From positions 223,932 through 287,931 of the forward strand of contig PLWV01000017.1 of the NCBI GenBank assembly GCA_003153155.1: a DNA stretch of 64,000 bases. The letters are read 5' to 3'. The stretch comes from Gallionella sp. (GTDB lineage Bacteria; Pseudomonadota; Gammaproteobacteria; Burkholderiales; Gallionellaceae). Positions 1-9,231 of this stretch are shown piece by piece; within the stretch, counting starts at the first letter, position 1, and each line of letters starts with the position of its first letter. The position numbers were made by a program, and so were the translations under genes. Under the pieces are notes generated by a model that was not told the DNA's origin, ran no database searches, and saw nothing but the letters and a program-made list of their open reading frames with translations.

Positions 1-1353
1 TTCTTCGCCGATGTGATGCTGCGCGACGAGGGCGTGGCGGAGCTGCTGCCGACCTGCAACACGGTGATCTTCGACGAGGCGCATCAACTGCCTGAAACCG
101 CCAGCCTGTTCTTCGGCGAGAGCCTGTCCACCACGCTGTTGCTCGATCTGGCACGCGACACGCGCCTTGAAGCGGCAGCCTCTGCCAAGGATTTCGCGCC
201 GCTACCTAAAGCCACCGATGAGTTGGACAAAGCCGCGCGCGACTTGCGGCTGGTGTTCAAGAAAGAAGGACGGCTGCCTGCCACCGCGACGGATAGTTTC
301 AAGGAATGGCCCGGCGCACTGAAGACGCTTGGCGAAAAACTTGCGCAACTGAACGGCCTGCTCGAAAAACAAGCTGAGCGTAGTGAAGGGCTGGAGAACT
401 GCTGGCAACGAACGCAGGCGTTGGCGCAACAACTGAGCAAATGGCAAAAAGGCGACGAGCCGGATCAAGTCAGATGGCTGGAGGTATTCCATCACTCGCT
501 GCAACTCAACACCACGCCGCTGTCCATCGCAGAAATATTCGAGAAGCAGATCGGCGGCAGTGCACGCGCGTGGATATTCACTTCCGCCACGCTCGCGGTG
601 AAACAGGATTTCTCGCATTACCAAACCGAGATGGGCCTGCTCAAGGCAAAGACCGCATGTTGGGACAGCCCGTTCAACTACGCCGAACAGGCGTTGCTGT
701 ATGTGCCGGCCAACCTTCCTGAGCCGAACAGCGAGGGCTATACCGAGGCGGTGGTGCAGGCCGCGCTGCCGCTGATCGAAGCCAGCCAAGGCCGCGCCTT
801 CCTGCTGTTCACCAGCCTGCGCGCGATGCAGCGCGCACACGAAATTCTGCAGGCAGAATTCGACCGTCGCGGCTGGGACTACCCGCTGCTGCTGCAAGGC
901 GAAGGCTCGCGTAGCGAACTGCTGACGCGCTTCCGCTCGCTCGGCAATGCGGTGCTGCTCGGCAGCCAATCATTCTGGGAAGGTGTGGACGTGCGCGGCG
1001 AAGCCCTGTCGCTGGTGATCATCGACAAGCTGCCGTTCGCCCCGCCGGATGATCCGGTGCTGGCGGCTCGTATCGCGCAACTCAACAAACAGGGACGCAA
1101 TGCGTTCATGGAATATCAGTTGCCGCGCGCCATCATCACGCTCAAGCAAGGCGCGGGAAGATTGATCCGCGACGAAACCGATCGCGGCGTGTTGATGATC
1201 TGCGACCCGCGTTTGATCAGCAAACCTTATGGAAAGCGCATCTGGCAAAGTCTGCCGCCGATGAAGCGCACCCGGGATGAAGCGGAAGCGGTGGCGTTTT
1301 TCAATATTTCTCTTCCCGCACAAGAAAACCCTGAACGAACCGTTATTGGCTAG
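1..1353 (+). CDS. ATP-dependent DNA helicase, DinG/YoaA-type (5' end outside window)
   Basis: DEAH box (FDEAHQLPE), LLGSQSFWEGVDVRGEALSLVIIDKLPFAPPDDP and QGAGRLIRDETDRGVL motifs typical of XPD/DinG helicases; ORF open to the window edge. Confidence 0.9.
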   Translation, partial: FFADVMLRDEGVAELLPTCNTVIFDEAHQLPETASLFFGESLSTTLLLDLARDTRLEAAASAKDFAPLPKATDELDKAARDLRLVFKKEGRLPATATDSFKEWPGALKTLGEKLAQLNGLLEKQAERSEGLENCWQRTQALAQQLSKWQKGDEPDQVRWLEVFHHSLQLNTTPLSIAEIFEKQIGGSARAWIFTSATLAVKQDFSHYQTEMGLLKAKTACWDSPFNYAEQALLYVPANLPEPNSEGYTEAVVQAALPLIEASQGRAFLLFTSLRAMQRAHEILQAEFDRRGWDYPLLLQGEGSRSELLTRFRSLGNAVLLGSQSFWEGVDVRGEALSLVIIDKLPFAPPDDPVLAARIAQLNKQGRNAFMEYQLPRAIITLKQGAGRLIRDETDRGVLMICDPRLISKPYGKRIWQSLPPMKRTRDEAEAVAFFNISLPAQENPERTVIG

Positions 1354-1360
1354 TCGAAAA

Positions 1361-1645
1361 TCAGGTAGCTATTGGCAACACCAGCTTGGCCACCAGTCCA
1401 CCTGCCTCGTTATCTTCCAGAATAAATTCGCCGTCATGCAGCCGGGCGGCGCGTTCGGCGATGGCCAAGCCCAAGCCAGATCCGGTCGAGTTGCTGGGTG
1501 CGGCTTCCAGCCGGATGAACGGACGCTTCACCGCTTCGCTTTGTGCGTCAGGAATGCCTGTGCCGCGATCTGCCACACTCAACACGATTGCGTTCGCTTC
1601 TTGGCGAAGCTGCATGGTGATCTCGCCGCCGCCGTATTCTTGAAA
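1361..1645 (-). pseudogene. C-terminal stump of a sensor histidine kinase (HATPase_c G1/G2 boxes only)
   Basis: YGGGEITMQLRQEANAIVLSVADRGTGIP...STGSGLGLAIAERAARLHDGEFIL...LVAKLVLP is closely similar to the C-terminus of the intact kinase at 3550-4848; no HAMP, HisKA or TM region. Confidence 0.85.
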
Positions 1646-1738
1646 CAAATCTTTACATATTCGCCACCGGCACAAACACTTTTCTTACAACTTGATCCTA
1701 AGATTCGCTCTCCCACTTAAACACTCAGGAGAAGAAAT

Positions 1739-2200
1739 ATGAATAACAGAATCATCCAGACATTGTTTGTTGCCATCGGCTTGACGCTTGCATCGGCATC
1801 AGTCTTCGCCTCGAAAGGCGAATGTGATCACGCTTGGAGCGCAGAGCACGAAAATGGCGGGGCTGCACGTTTTGATAAGCATATGGCCAAACTGCATGGC
1901 GCGCTCAAACTAACATCTGCCCAAGAGGCAGCATGGACTGAATTTTCGAACAAAATGAAACCGGTCAAAATGGATAAGCCCGGACATCAAGACTGGAAGG
2001 ATCTGAATACGCCGGACCGTCTCGATAAAATACTGGACAACATGAAATCGCATGAGAAGCAAATGGCCGAACATGCGGCAGCTGTTCGTGCGTTTTATGG
2101 CGCCTTGACTCCAGACCAGCAAAAAATATTCGACCACCAGTTTCAAGCGTATCATCATCGCCATGACCACCACTCGCATGATAAAAATAATGCGATGTAA
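1739..2200 (+). CDS. Spy/CpxP-family periplasmic protein (LTXXQ motif)
   Basis: Signal peptide; LTSAQEAAW and LTPDQQKIFD motifs; His-rich C-terminus; RBS aggagaag. Confidence 0.75.
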   Translation: MNNRIIQTLFVAIGLTLASASVFASKGECDHAWSAEHENGGAARFDKHMAKLHGALKLTSAQEAAWTEFSNKMKPVKMDKPGHQDWKDLNTPDRLDKILDNMKSHEKQMAEHAAAVRAFYGALTPDQQKIFDHQFQAYHHRHDHHSHDKNNAM

Positions 2201-2276
2201 GGTTGCTTAACTTCCCCATCAACTAAATCAGTCCATGCTTAGCTGGGGTAGTTCTGTCGCTTTGAAAGGAACGATC

Positions 2277-2774
2277 ATGAACACTAAACGAACTTTTATT
2301 ATCAAGGCACTGACCGTTGCAACTTTGGTTGCGATATCGTTGCCGGCCAGCGCCGAACGCAATGAGCGGCACGGTGGGGATGGCAGGCATGGCGGGGATG
2401 GCAGGCATGGCGGCTTCAGAGGTGGCGGCGATATCCGCCACTTTGACCGGCATGATTATGCTGTATGGCGTTCCGGAGGTTGGCGCCATGCGCGGCATGG
2501 GGGCAGATTGGGATGGTGGTGGATAGTGGCAGGGGCATGGTATTTCTATCCTGAACCGGTTTATCCATACCCCGATCCTTATACACCGCCGGTCGTAGTG
2601 ACGCAGTCACCTCTTCAGCCCGCTGAACCTCCACCGGCTCAATTCTGGTATTTTTGTGCTGCCGCCAACGGTTATTATCCCTACGTGTCTTCCTGTCCCA
2701 GTGGCTGGGAAACCGTACCGGCTACTCCGCCAACCACTTTACCGAGTGCGCCATCTGATGCCCCAACACAGTGA
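2277..2774 (+). CDS. Secreted Gly/His/Pro-rich hypothetical protein
   Basis: Signal peptide MNTKRTFIIKALTVATLVAISLPASA; HGGDGRHGGDGRHGG repeats; proline-rich C-terminus. Confidence 0.6.
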   Translation: MNTKRTFIIKALTVATLVAISLPASAERNERHGGDGRHGGDGRHGGFRGGGDIRHFDRHDYAVWRSGGWRHARHGGRLGWWWIVAGAWYFYPEPVYPYPDPYTPPVVVTQSPLQPAEPPPAQFWYFCAAANGYYPYVSSCPSGWETVPATPPTTLPSAPSDAPTQ

Positions 2775-2791
2775 TAAATGAGGAGACAGAT

Positions 2792-3304
2792 ATGATTTCC
2801 ACATGGTATCGCAGAGTTGTTTACTGTTCGGCACTGCTTGTGTTCTCGGGCTGTATGACAAGCGTCCCCATGGGCCCCAGAGTGGCGGTCATGCCGGCAC
2901 CCGGCAAGCCGTTTGACCTGTTTATGGCCGAGGAGCACTTGTGCCGCCAATATGCCGAACAGTCGATAGGTTCATCCCCCAATGAAGTAGCCTCAAAAAA
3001 TGCCGTAGGGACAGCGGCAGCAGGCGTAGCGATTGGTACGGTAGTAGGCGCTCTGGCTGGGGGACGCCAAGGCGCACCCGTTGGTGCTGCGGTTGGACTC
3101 GTTGCGGGCTCGGCGGCAGGTTCAGATCAAGCGGCATATGCATCGCGGGATGCTCAGCGGCGATATGACATCGCCTATGAGCAGTGCATGTATGCCAAAG
3201 GCAATCAGGTTCCGGGTTATCAATTCCAGCAACAGATCCCGCCGCCCCCACCCGATACCGGGTACAGGCAGTCTGCGCCTTACCCACCTCCACCACCACA
3301 ATGA
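2792..3304 (+). CDS. Glycine-zipper lipoprotein
   Basis: Lipobox VFSGC; GTAAAGVAIGTVVGALAGGRQGAPVGAAVGLVAGSAAG glycine zipper. Confidence 0.7.
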   Translation: MISTWYRRVVYCSALLVFSGCMTSVPMGPRVAVMPAPGKPFDLFMAEEHLCRQYAEQSIGSSPNEVASKNAVGTAAAGVAIGTVVGALAGGRQGAPVGAAVGLVAGSAAGSDQAAYASRDAQRRYDIAYEQCMYAKGNQVPGYQFQQQIPPPPPDTGYRQSAPYPPPPPQ

Positions 3305-3425
3305 GGTATCGGAGTCTCGTGTATTCCGCCACCCTCTTCGATAATGGCAGGAACATTTACTCCGCATATGGCGAGCACTTTCAATCCTTGTCCATGTTAA
3401 TCACCTGTTGAATCATTCCTTGACG

Positions 3426-3542
3426 ATGAAGAGTAGTGAGCGATCATTACCAAATGGACTGGCGATAGCGGTCATTTATCTGACGGCCTTAGCGGTGGCG
3501 TTTTTTAGCGCATCGAATTCAGAACGGGAAACGTCCAGTTAA
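3426..3542 (+). CDS. Possible 38-aa single-TM peptide
   Basis: ATG-TAA ORF MKSSERSLPNGLAIAVIYLTALAVAFFSASNSERETSS; no clear RBS. Confidence 0.2.
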   Translation: MKSSERSLPNGLAIAVIYLTALAVAFFSASNSERETSS

Positions 3543-3549
3543 TCCGTTA

Positions 3550-4848
3550 TCAGGTGCACGGCAGCACCAGCTTAGCCACCAATCCACCCGCCGCGTTATC
3601 TGCCAGAATAAATTCGCCGTCATGCAATCGCGCGGCACGTTCAACGATGGCCAAGCCCAAGCCTGATCCGGTCGAGTTGCTGCGTGCGGATTCCAACCGA
3701 ACGAATGGACGCTTCACTGTTGCGCGTTGCGCGATGGGGATGCCTGTGCCGCGATCCGCTACCGCCAGCACAACCTTGTCTTCCTCGCGCTTGAGTTGCA
3801 CGGTGATTTCGCCTCCGCCATATTTGATGGCATTATCCAGCAGGTTGCTGAGTGCGCGCTTCAACAGCAACGGCCTGACGTGAAGAGCGGGCACATCTTG
3901 CACATCGAGCGACAGCGATTGGGCTTGCGCCGAGAATTGCTGCGCGACTTCCTGTACCAGTGATTTCAGATCAGTCGGCAGCATCGCTTCGTTTTCGTCG
4001 AGACGCGCATAGTCGAGGAATTGCTGGATCACGGCATCCATCTGTTCCACATCGGCAGCCAGCCCCTCGCGCAGCGATTCATCCGCACTCAGTTCGGCAG
4101 CGATTCGCACCCGCGCCAGCGGGGTACGCAAGTCATGCGAGATGCCCGCCAACACCAGCGCACGCTCGCGCTCGTTGGCCGCAAGGTCAGCGGACATCTG
4201 GTTAAAAGCTCGCGATACCGTGATGATTTCCTGTGCCCCGCGTTCCGGCAAAGGTTGCGGCGATGTTCCTTGCCCCACCTGCAGGGCAGCTTGTGCAAGC
4301 TGCTTCAGCGGTCGCGCAACCTGGCGCGCAATGAAATATGCGCCGGGCAAGGCAAGCGCTAAAACCAATACACTCCAGGGCAACAATACCTGGGACAGCG
4401 AATGCTCGACACGCTCCTTGGGCAGAGCGATCCAGAACTCTTCATCGCCAATGAAAAAGCTCACCCACAAAGCTTCCACACCATTCCGTTCTGTCGCGAA
4501 GCGCGTGTTGCTACCCAAACTACCGCGCACTTTCTCCACCATCATCCGCAACTCTGCCGGATGCTCGGGTAATGGCTTGAGCACATCGCCGGCATCTGCC
4601 ATCTGCACGCGCAGCCCTTCTGCTTCAGCCAATTCAGCCAGTAGCGCGGAACGCCATTCGGGCGCGGCAGACAGCACAGCAGCTCGGGTGAGATTGACCA
4701 CCGACACGACCAACTGCGCCATCTGTTTTGCGTGCGGCTCCTGTTGGACATGGCGGAAAATCGCCACGGAAGCCGAGAGCGACAGCACGATCAATACGAC
4801 GATGAGCAAAAAGGAACGCGCCAGCAAAGATCTTGGCAAGTTAATCAA
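3550..4848 (-). CDS. EnvZ/OmpR-type sensor histidine kinase
   Basis: Two TM segments, HAMP, HisKA (GISHDLRTPLARVRIAAEL), HATPase (DRGTGIP, STGSGLGLAI); probable TTG start (LINLPRSLL) just after the response regulator stop. Confidence 0.9.
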   Translation of the reverse strand: MINLPRSLLARSFLLIVVLIVLSLSASVAIFRHVQQEPHAKQMAQLVVSVVNLTRAAVLSAAPEWRSALLAELAEAEGLRVQMADAGDVLKPLPEHPAELRMMVEKVRGSLGSNTRFATERNGVEALWVSFFIGDEEFWIALPKERVEHSLSQVLLPWSVLVLALALPGAYFIARQVARPLKQLAQAALQVGQGTSPQPLPERGAQEIITVSRAFNQMSADLAANERERALVLAGISHDLRTPLARVRIAAELSADESLREGLAADVEQMDAVIQQFLDYARLDENEAMLPTDLKSLVQEVAQQFSAQAQSLSLDVQDVPALHVRPLLLKRALSNLLDNAIKYGGGEITVQLKREEDKVVLAVADRGTGIPIAQRATVKRPFVRLESARSNSTGSGLGLAIVERAARLHDGEFILADNAAGGLVAKLVLPCT

Positions 4849-4855
4849 GGTAGCC

Positions 4856-5575
4856 TCAAGGCTTGGCCCCGTCGGGGACAAATACATAGCCATGCCCCCA
4901 CACCGTCTGGATGAAACGCGGCTTGGCATGATCGGGTTCGACCAGCTTGCGCAGGCGTGAGACCTGCACATCAATGGCACGATCAAACGGATCATGATCG
5001 CGTCCGCGCGCCAACTCCATCAGCTTGTCGCGCGAAAGCGGATGGCGCGGATGGGTCACCAGAGCCTTAAGCAGCGCGAATTCTCCGGTAGTCAGCGAAA
5101 TCTGCGCACCGGACTTTGTCAGCACTCGCGTGGCGAGATTCAATTCACAATCGCCAAAGGCAATACTTTTCTCCTCGGTATCGGGTGCGCCAACGGGCTG
5201 TGATCCCTTGCGACGCAACACCGCATGGATGCGCGCTACCAACTCGCGCGGATTGAACGGCTTGGGCAGATAATCATCCGCGCCCATTTCCAATCCGACG
5301 ATACGATCGATTTCGTCCCCCTTGGCAGTGAGCAGAATCACCGGGACGTTCTCACCTGCACCGCGCAACCGGCGCAAAATCGCCAACCCGTCTTCATCGG
5401 GCAGCATCAAATCCAGCACCAACAAGTGATAGCGCTTCAGTGTCAAGGCCTTGTCCAACGTTTTGCCATCACCAACCGCCTTGACCTCAAAGCCCTGCTC
5501 GGACAAATAGCGCAACAACAACTCGCGCAAGCGAGCGTCATCGTCAACAATTAAAATGCGTTGCGGATCGGCCAT
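4856..5575 (-). CDS. OmpR-family response regulator
   Basis: MADPQRILIVDDDARLRELLLRYL; VLDLMLPDEDG; winged-helix Trans_reg_C with VWGHGYVF. Confidence 0.93.
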   Translation of the reverse strand: MADPQRILIVDDDARLRELLLRYLSEQGFEVKAVGDGKTLDKALTLKRYHLLVLDLMLPDEDGLAILRRLRGAGENVPVILLTAKGDEIDRIVGLEMGADDYLPKPFNPRELVARIHAVLRRKGSQPVGAPDTEEKSIAFGDCELNLATRVLTKSGAQISLTTGEFALLKALVTHPRHPLSRDKLMELARGRDHDPFDRAIDVQVSRLRKLVEPDHAKPRFIQTVWGHGYVFVPDGAKP

Positions 5576-5733
5576 GGTGTCATGATACACAGAAGACAGC
5601 GTGGGTTGAGAGAGGTTGATGGATTGAAACAAATATTTACATCTTAGGCTCTGGCAAAAATACTTTAATTACAGTTCAATCTTACTATGCGCTCAATGCC
5701 AAGCAAGGCGTTAAACATTTCAGGGGAGAATTC

Positions 5734-6423
5734 ATGAACAACATTTTGAAAGCGCTTATTGCTGCCGGCATCGTCGCATTGTTTAGCCTGAACGCCATGG
5801 CTGCCGATATCTCACCCGTAAGGGACACTCCATCCGCGGCCGGTCCGGGCGCTAACGGGGAACACAAACTCACCATTCAGGAACGCATCGAGCGCATGAA
5901 ATCCATGACGCCAGAACAGCGCACCCAGGAACGCAAATTGATATACCAGGAGATGCGAAGCCTGTCCCCTGAGCAACGCGCCGAACAACGCAAGGAGATG
6001 CATGCGCAATTTGAAAAAATGTCTCCGGAAGACCGTCGTATGATGCGCGAACAATTTCGCGAGGACATAAAAAACATGTCCCCTGAAGAACGCCGCAAGC
6101 TTCACGAAGAAATGCGCAAGGAAAGGGACAATATGACTCCCGAACAACGCATGGAACGCCGCAAGGAAATGCGCGAACACTGGGAGAAAATGTCCCCCGA
6201 AGAGCGCGAGCAAATGCGTAAAAGAATGAAAGAGCATTGGAAGAGCATGCCGCCGGAAGAACGCGAGGAACGCCGCAAGGAAATGCGGGAACACTTCAAA
6301 AACATGTCACCGGAAGAACGTCAGCAATTCAAACACGACATGGGGCGTGATGGCATGTTTCCGCCTGTTGACGATCACCCCGGCGGCAAGGCAGATGACG
6401 CAGGGCGTCCAGCCAAGCAGTAG
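5734..6423 (+). CDS. Exported Spy-like protein with 19-aa tandem repeats (M[ST]PEER...)
   Basis: Signal peptide; seven full 19-residue units beginning M/L-S/T/P-PE-x-R plus one partial unit; divergent from the two-component system. Confidence 0.75.
   Translation: MNNILKALIAAGIVALFSLNAMAADISPVRDTPSAAGPGANGEHKLTIQERIERMKSMTPEQRTQERKLIYQEMRSLSPEQRAEQRKEMHAQFEKMSPEDRRMMREQFREDIKNMSPEERRKLHEEMRKERDNMTPEQRMERRKEMREHWEKMSPEEREQMRKRMKEHWKSMPPEEREERRKEMREHFKNMSPEERQQFKHDMGRDGMFPPVDDHPGGKADDAGRPAKQ
5881..6340. repeat. 57-bp tandem coding repeats (about 7.5 units)
   Basis: Protein periodicity of 19 residues read from the translation (MTPEQRTQERKLIYQEMRS / LSPEQRAEQRKEMHAQFEK / MSPEDRRMMREQFREDIKN / ...). 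Confidence 0.85.
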
Positions 6424-6865
6424 TTAACCTCTCACTTCCCAACCCCACAACAGCGCCCTTCTACTTGGCTTGCTAATTGCCGCCTTACGAAGCGCACCTT
6501 ACGCAGGCTGAAAACAATTCACTTTGACTCTTTGTGTGCTTTGGTACTGGTGCCATCAATCAAAAGGTCAGTAATTTTAAGCGGAGCGCACATGAGTTGT
6601 TTGGTTTATAAAAACTATTGTGGTGCAATTTATTCTGAGGGGGTGGCTTTTTATTTAATGAAGAAGAAGAGAATGAGGGATTATTGTTAGGCCTGCTGAA
6701 AACGGTCTGTCCCCGATTGTTCCTAACGACCCCATTCCGGACACGGCTTACACAGAAGTGTAAGCTCCACCTTTGACAAGAGGTGGGCCAAGACTTGCTT
6801 TGGGCTGCCCGCTCGGAGTAAGGGTTAGGACGAGGGTAGATATTGATACAAGATATCTGCCTTTG

Positions 6866-9058
6866 CTAGGGGCCCCAGTGAATTGCCCCATGCAAAGCAG
6901 TAGTGCCGCCCTCGCAGTTTTGTTCGAAGCGCAGGTCGATCGCTGTGAGCGTGCCGTTTACGTAAGTGACGCTGTCGACGGCGAACCAGCCTTGCAGGGT
7001 ATTGCAGCCGCGCCCATCACCATACCAAGAGAGGCCACCCAACACTGGATTATTAAACGGGTAGCGCTTAAGACCCGGGTAATAACCGGGTTGAAGTTGG
7101 CTGATCGTATTCATGGTTTGGAAGTTGCCAGTCCACAGTTCGTTTCCATTGACACCAACAGAAAGGAGGCCTCCACTCGCGCTGACGGAAAGTATGGCGG
7201 TCACCGGAGTATAAGTGTAGGTTCGACCCAAGCCGATGTAATCGCCAGCATCGCTCTGCAGATACACGAAATTGCCGATAGCCGGAGTTGAACCCGAGGC
7301 CGGCTGCCAAAGTCCGGCAGGCGGCGGGTTGACCGGTCCTGTTGACGAGCCATCCGCAAAGGTCTGAAATGTCCACGAATAGTTCGCACTCATCGCAGTA
7401 CCCGTCAAGTCTTTAACGTCCGTTGTGATCGTAGCCCTATAAACTGTGTTGGTTGTTAAAGATGCCGAGGGAGTAAATGTAGCAGTATTGCCGCTGTATG
7501 TAACCAATCCAGAAACTGGTGTCGTACCACCCATCAGTGTAAATGAATTATTTGTCACAGTGACGGGATTCATTGGCGTGCTAAAGGTGGCAGTAATGGC
7601 GCTATCAAGTGCGACAGCATAGGCGTAAGGAACCGGGCTGGTCGATAAAACTGTTGGCGTTGCAGGCGCAAAGGTCTGAAATGTCCACGAATAGTCCGCA
7701 TTCATCGCATTACCCGCCAAGTCTTTAACGCCCGTTGTGATCGTGGCCGTATAAACTGTGTTGGTTGTTAAAGATACCGAGGGTGTAAATGTTGCAGTTG
7801 TGCCGCTGTACGTTACCGTTCCGGAAACAGGGGTTGTGCCGTCCATCAGGGTGAATTCAGCAGTTGTGATCGTTGCAGGATCAACTTGCTCGCTGAATGT
7901 CGCGGTAACGGCGCTATTGATAGCAACAGCAGAAGCTGAATTAACCGGGCTTGTGGATATCACTGTCGGCGGAGTGGTGTCAGGCGCAGAGGTCTTAAAT
8001 TGCCACAAATAGTTCGAACTCAGCGCATTACCCGCGAGGTCTTTAACTCCAGTGGTGATCTTGGCCGTATACACTGTGCTGGGAGACAGGAACACCGCGG
8101 GTGTAAATGTGGCCGTCCCGCTGCTGTATGTTACCGTCCCAGAAACCGGCGTCGTACCGTCCATTAGGGTAAATGAAGCGGCAGTCACCGTGGCAGGATC
8201 TATTGCCTCGCTGAATGTGGCGGTAATGGTTGAGTATACCGGGACAGTTGTTGAAGTATTGGGCGGGTTTGTCGATAACACCGTCGGGGGTGTGGTATCA
8301 GGCAGCGCGGTCAAAACAAGATGTGTCGTGGAACCATTCGCAGCTTGAAGATCTACTGAAACAGGGATCAGGGTGCCATCGGCCTTAATTCTGGACCTGT
8401 CTTGCTCGGTAGATGTCAAACTGCCGCTGAAGTCATAGGATTTATCAATCATGTTGACGATCGCGGTATTGGCGGTATCGGGCTCTATCACATAACTGAT
8501 ATCGTCATGACCAGTAGAAAAGTTCTGCGTAGAATCGGTAGAATAATTTATTGTGCCTATCGTACCGATATCTCCAACCTTGACCGAGACAGGTATGCTT
8601 GGAGGTGTCGCGTATACACCATAATTACCGCTGGAATCGATGGTACCTAGCGGGTCGTAATTGCTGTCGTAATAATCGGTTGAAGTGCTGTATAGGGAAG
8701 GCGGGATGCAATTTGGCAAATTCAGGTTTGCTGCATTTACGACAGATAACGCGGCAACGTTTCCGAAAGTTGCAGGAAGTGGGGTTGATATATTAATGTT
8801 GGCGGTACCGCTACAGGTACCTGAAACGGAGAAATTTATTGAAGAGCCTTGTTGAACTGACGCCTTCATTCCACTTTGAAGCGGGAATGCCAGAGTTGAG
8901 GTCACGGGCCCTGTTCCGCCACTGCCACCACCTCCACCGCAAGAGGTAAGCGCAATCGCAGCCAAGCAGCCAACAAATGCGAGTTTGATTTGCCGTGCAA
9001 GAAACCTGCACGCGAATGCGCGCAAGTTTGGAATCATCGAAACATTAAACCCCTTCAT
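6866..9058 (-). CDS. Lipoprotein with three tandem Big_5 (SbsA Ig-like) domains and a C-terminal domain of unknown function
   Basis: Lipobox AAIALTSC followed by GGGGGSGG; three DTTPPTV/TPTVLSTSP...ATFSE...TVTYSG(T/N)TATFTP...YTATITTGVKDLAGNA units. Confidence 0.8.
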   Translation of the reverse strand: MKGFNVSMIPNLRAFACRFLARQIKLAFVGCLAAIALTSCGGGGGSGGTGPVTSTLAFPLQSGMKASVQQGSSINFSVSGTCSGTANINISTPLPATFGNVAALSVVNAANLNLPNCIPPSLYSTSTDYYDSNYDPLGTIDSSGNYGVYATPPSIPVSVKVGDIGTIGTINYSTDSTQNFSTGHDDISYVIEPDTANTAIVNMIDKSYDFSGSLTSTEQDRSRIKADGTLIPVSVDLQAANGSTTHLVLTALPDTTPPTVLSTNPPNTSTTVPVYSTITATFSEAIDPATVTAASFTLMDGTTPVSGTVTYSSGTATFTPAVFLSPSTVYTAKITTGVKDLAGNALSSNYLWQFKTSAPDTTPPTVISTSPVNSASAVAINSAVTATFSEQVDPATITTAEFTLMDGTTPVSGTVTYSGTTATFTPSVSLTTNTVYTATITTGVKDLAGNAMNADYSWTFQTFAPATPTVLSTSPVPYAYAVALDSAITATFSTPMNPVTVTNNSFTLMGGTTPVSGLVTYSGNTATFTPSASLTTNTVYRATITTDVKDLTGTAMSANYSWTFQTFADGSSTGPVNPPPAGLWQPASGSTPAIGNFVYLQSDAGDYIGLGRTYTYTPVTAILSVSASGGLLSVGVNGNELWTGNFQTMNTISQLQPGYYPGLKRYPFNNPVLGGLSWYGDGRGCNTLQGWFAVDSVTYVNGTLTAIDLRFEQNCEGGTTALHGAIHWGP
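7350..8290. repeat. Three tandem repeats of about 315 bp inside the Big_5 gene
   Basis: Near-identical stretches ggtctgaaatgtccacgaatagt at about 7360 and 7670, with a diverged copy at about 7988. Confidence 0.75.
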
Positions 9059-9231
9059 ATCGTCTTCCTGAGCAGATATTCGGTAATGCGATCGCGATTC
9101 TCTGTTGATCCAGCCGTAGCAGTATTTTTATGTAAGGCTGTTTTGACGCGCGTGCAGAGATAACTATAGCACAGTGATAAATGGGCTGAGAATTTTGCGT
9201 GGGTATCTGGGCAGCACTCCCTACCCCACAG

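Noticed and set aside
5881-6340. 57-bp periodic repeat as CRISPR-like structure
   Set aside because: Continuous open reading frame with 19-aa protein periodicity; coding tandem repeat.
6424-6865. Possible IS relic (…cggacacggcttacacagaagtgtaagctccacctttgaca…)
   Set aside because: Contains an inverted ttacac/gtgtaa motif but no transposase-coding remnant I could recognise; not enough evidence.
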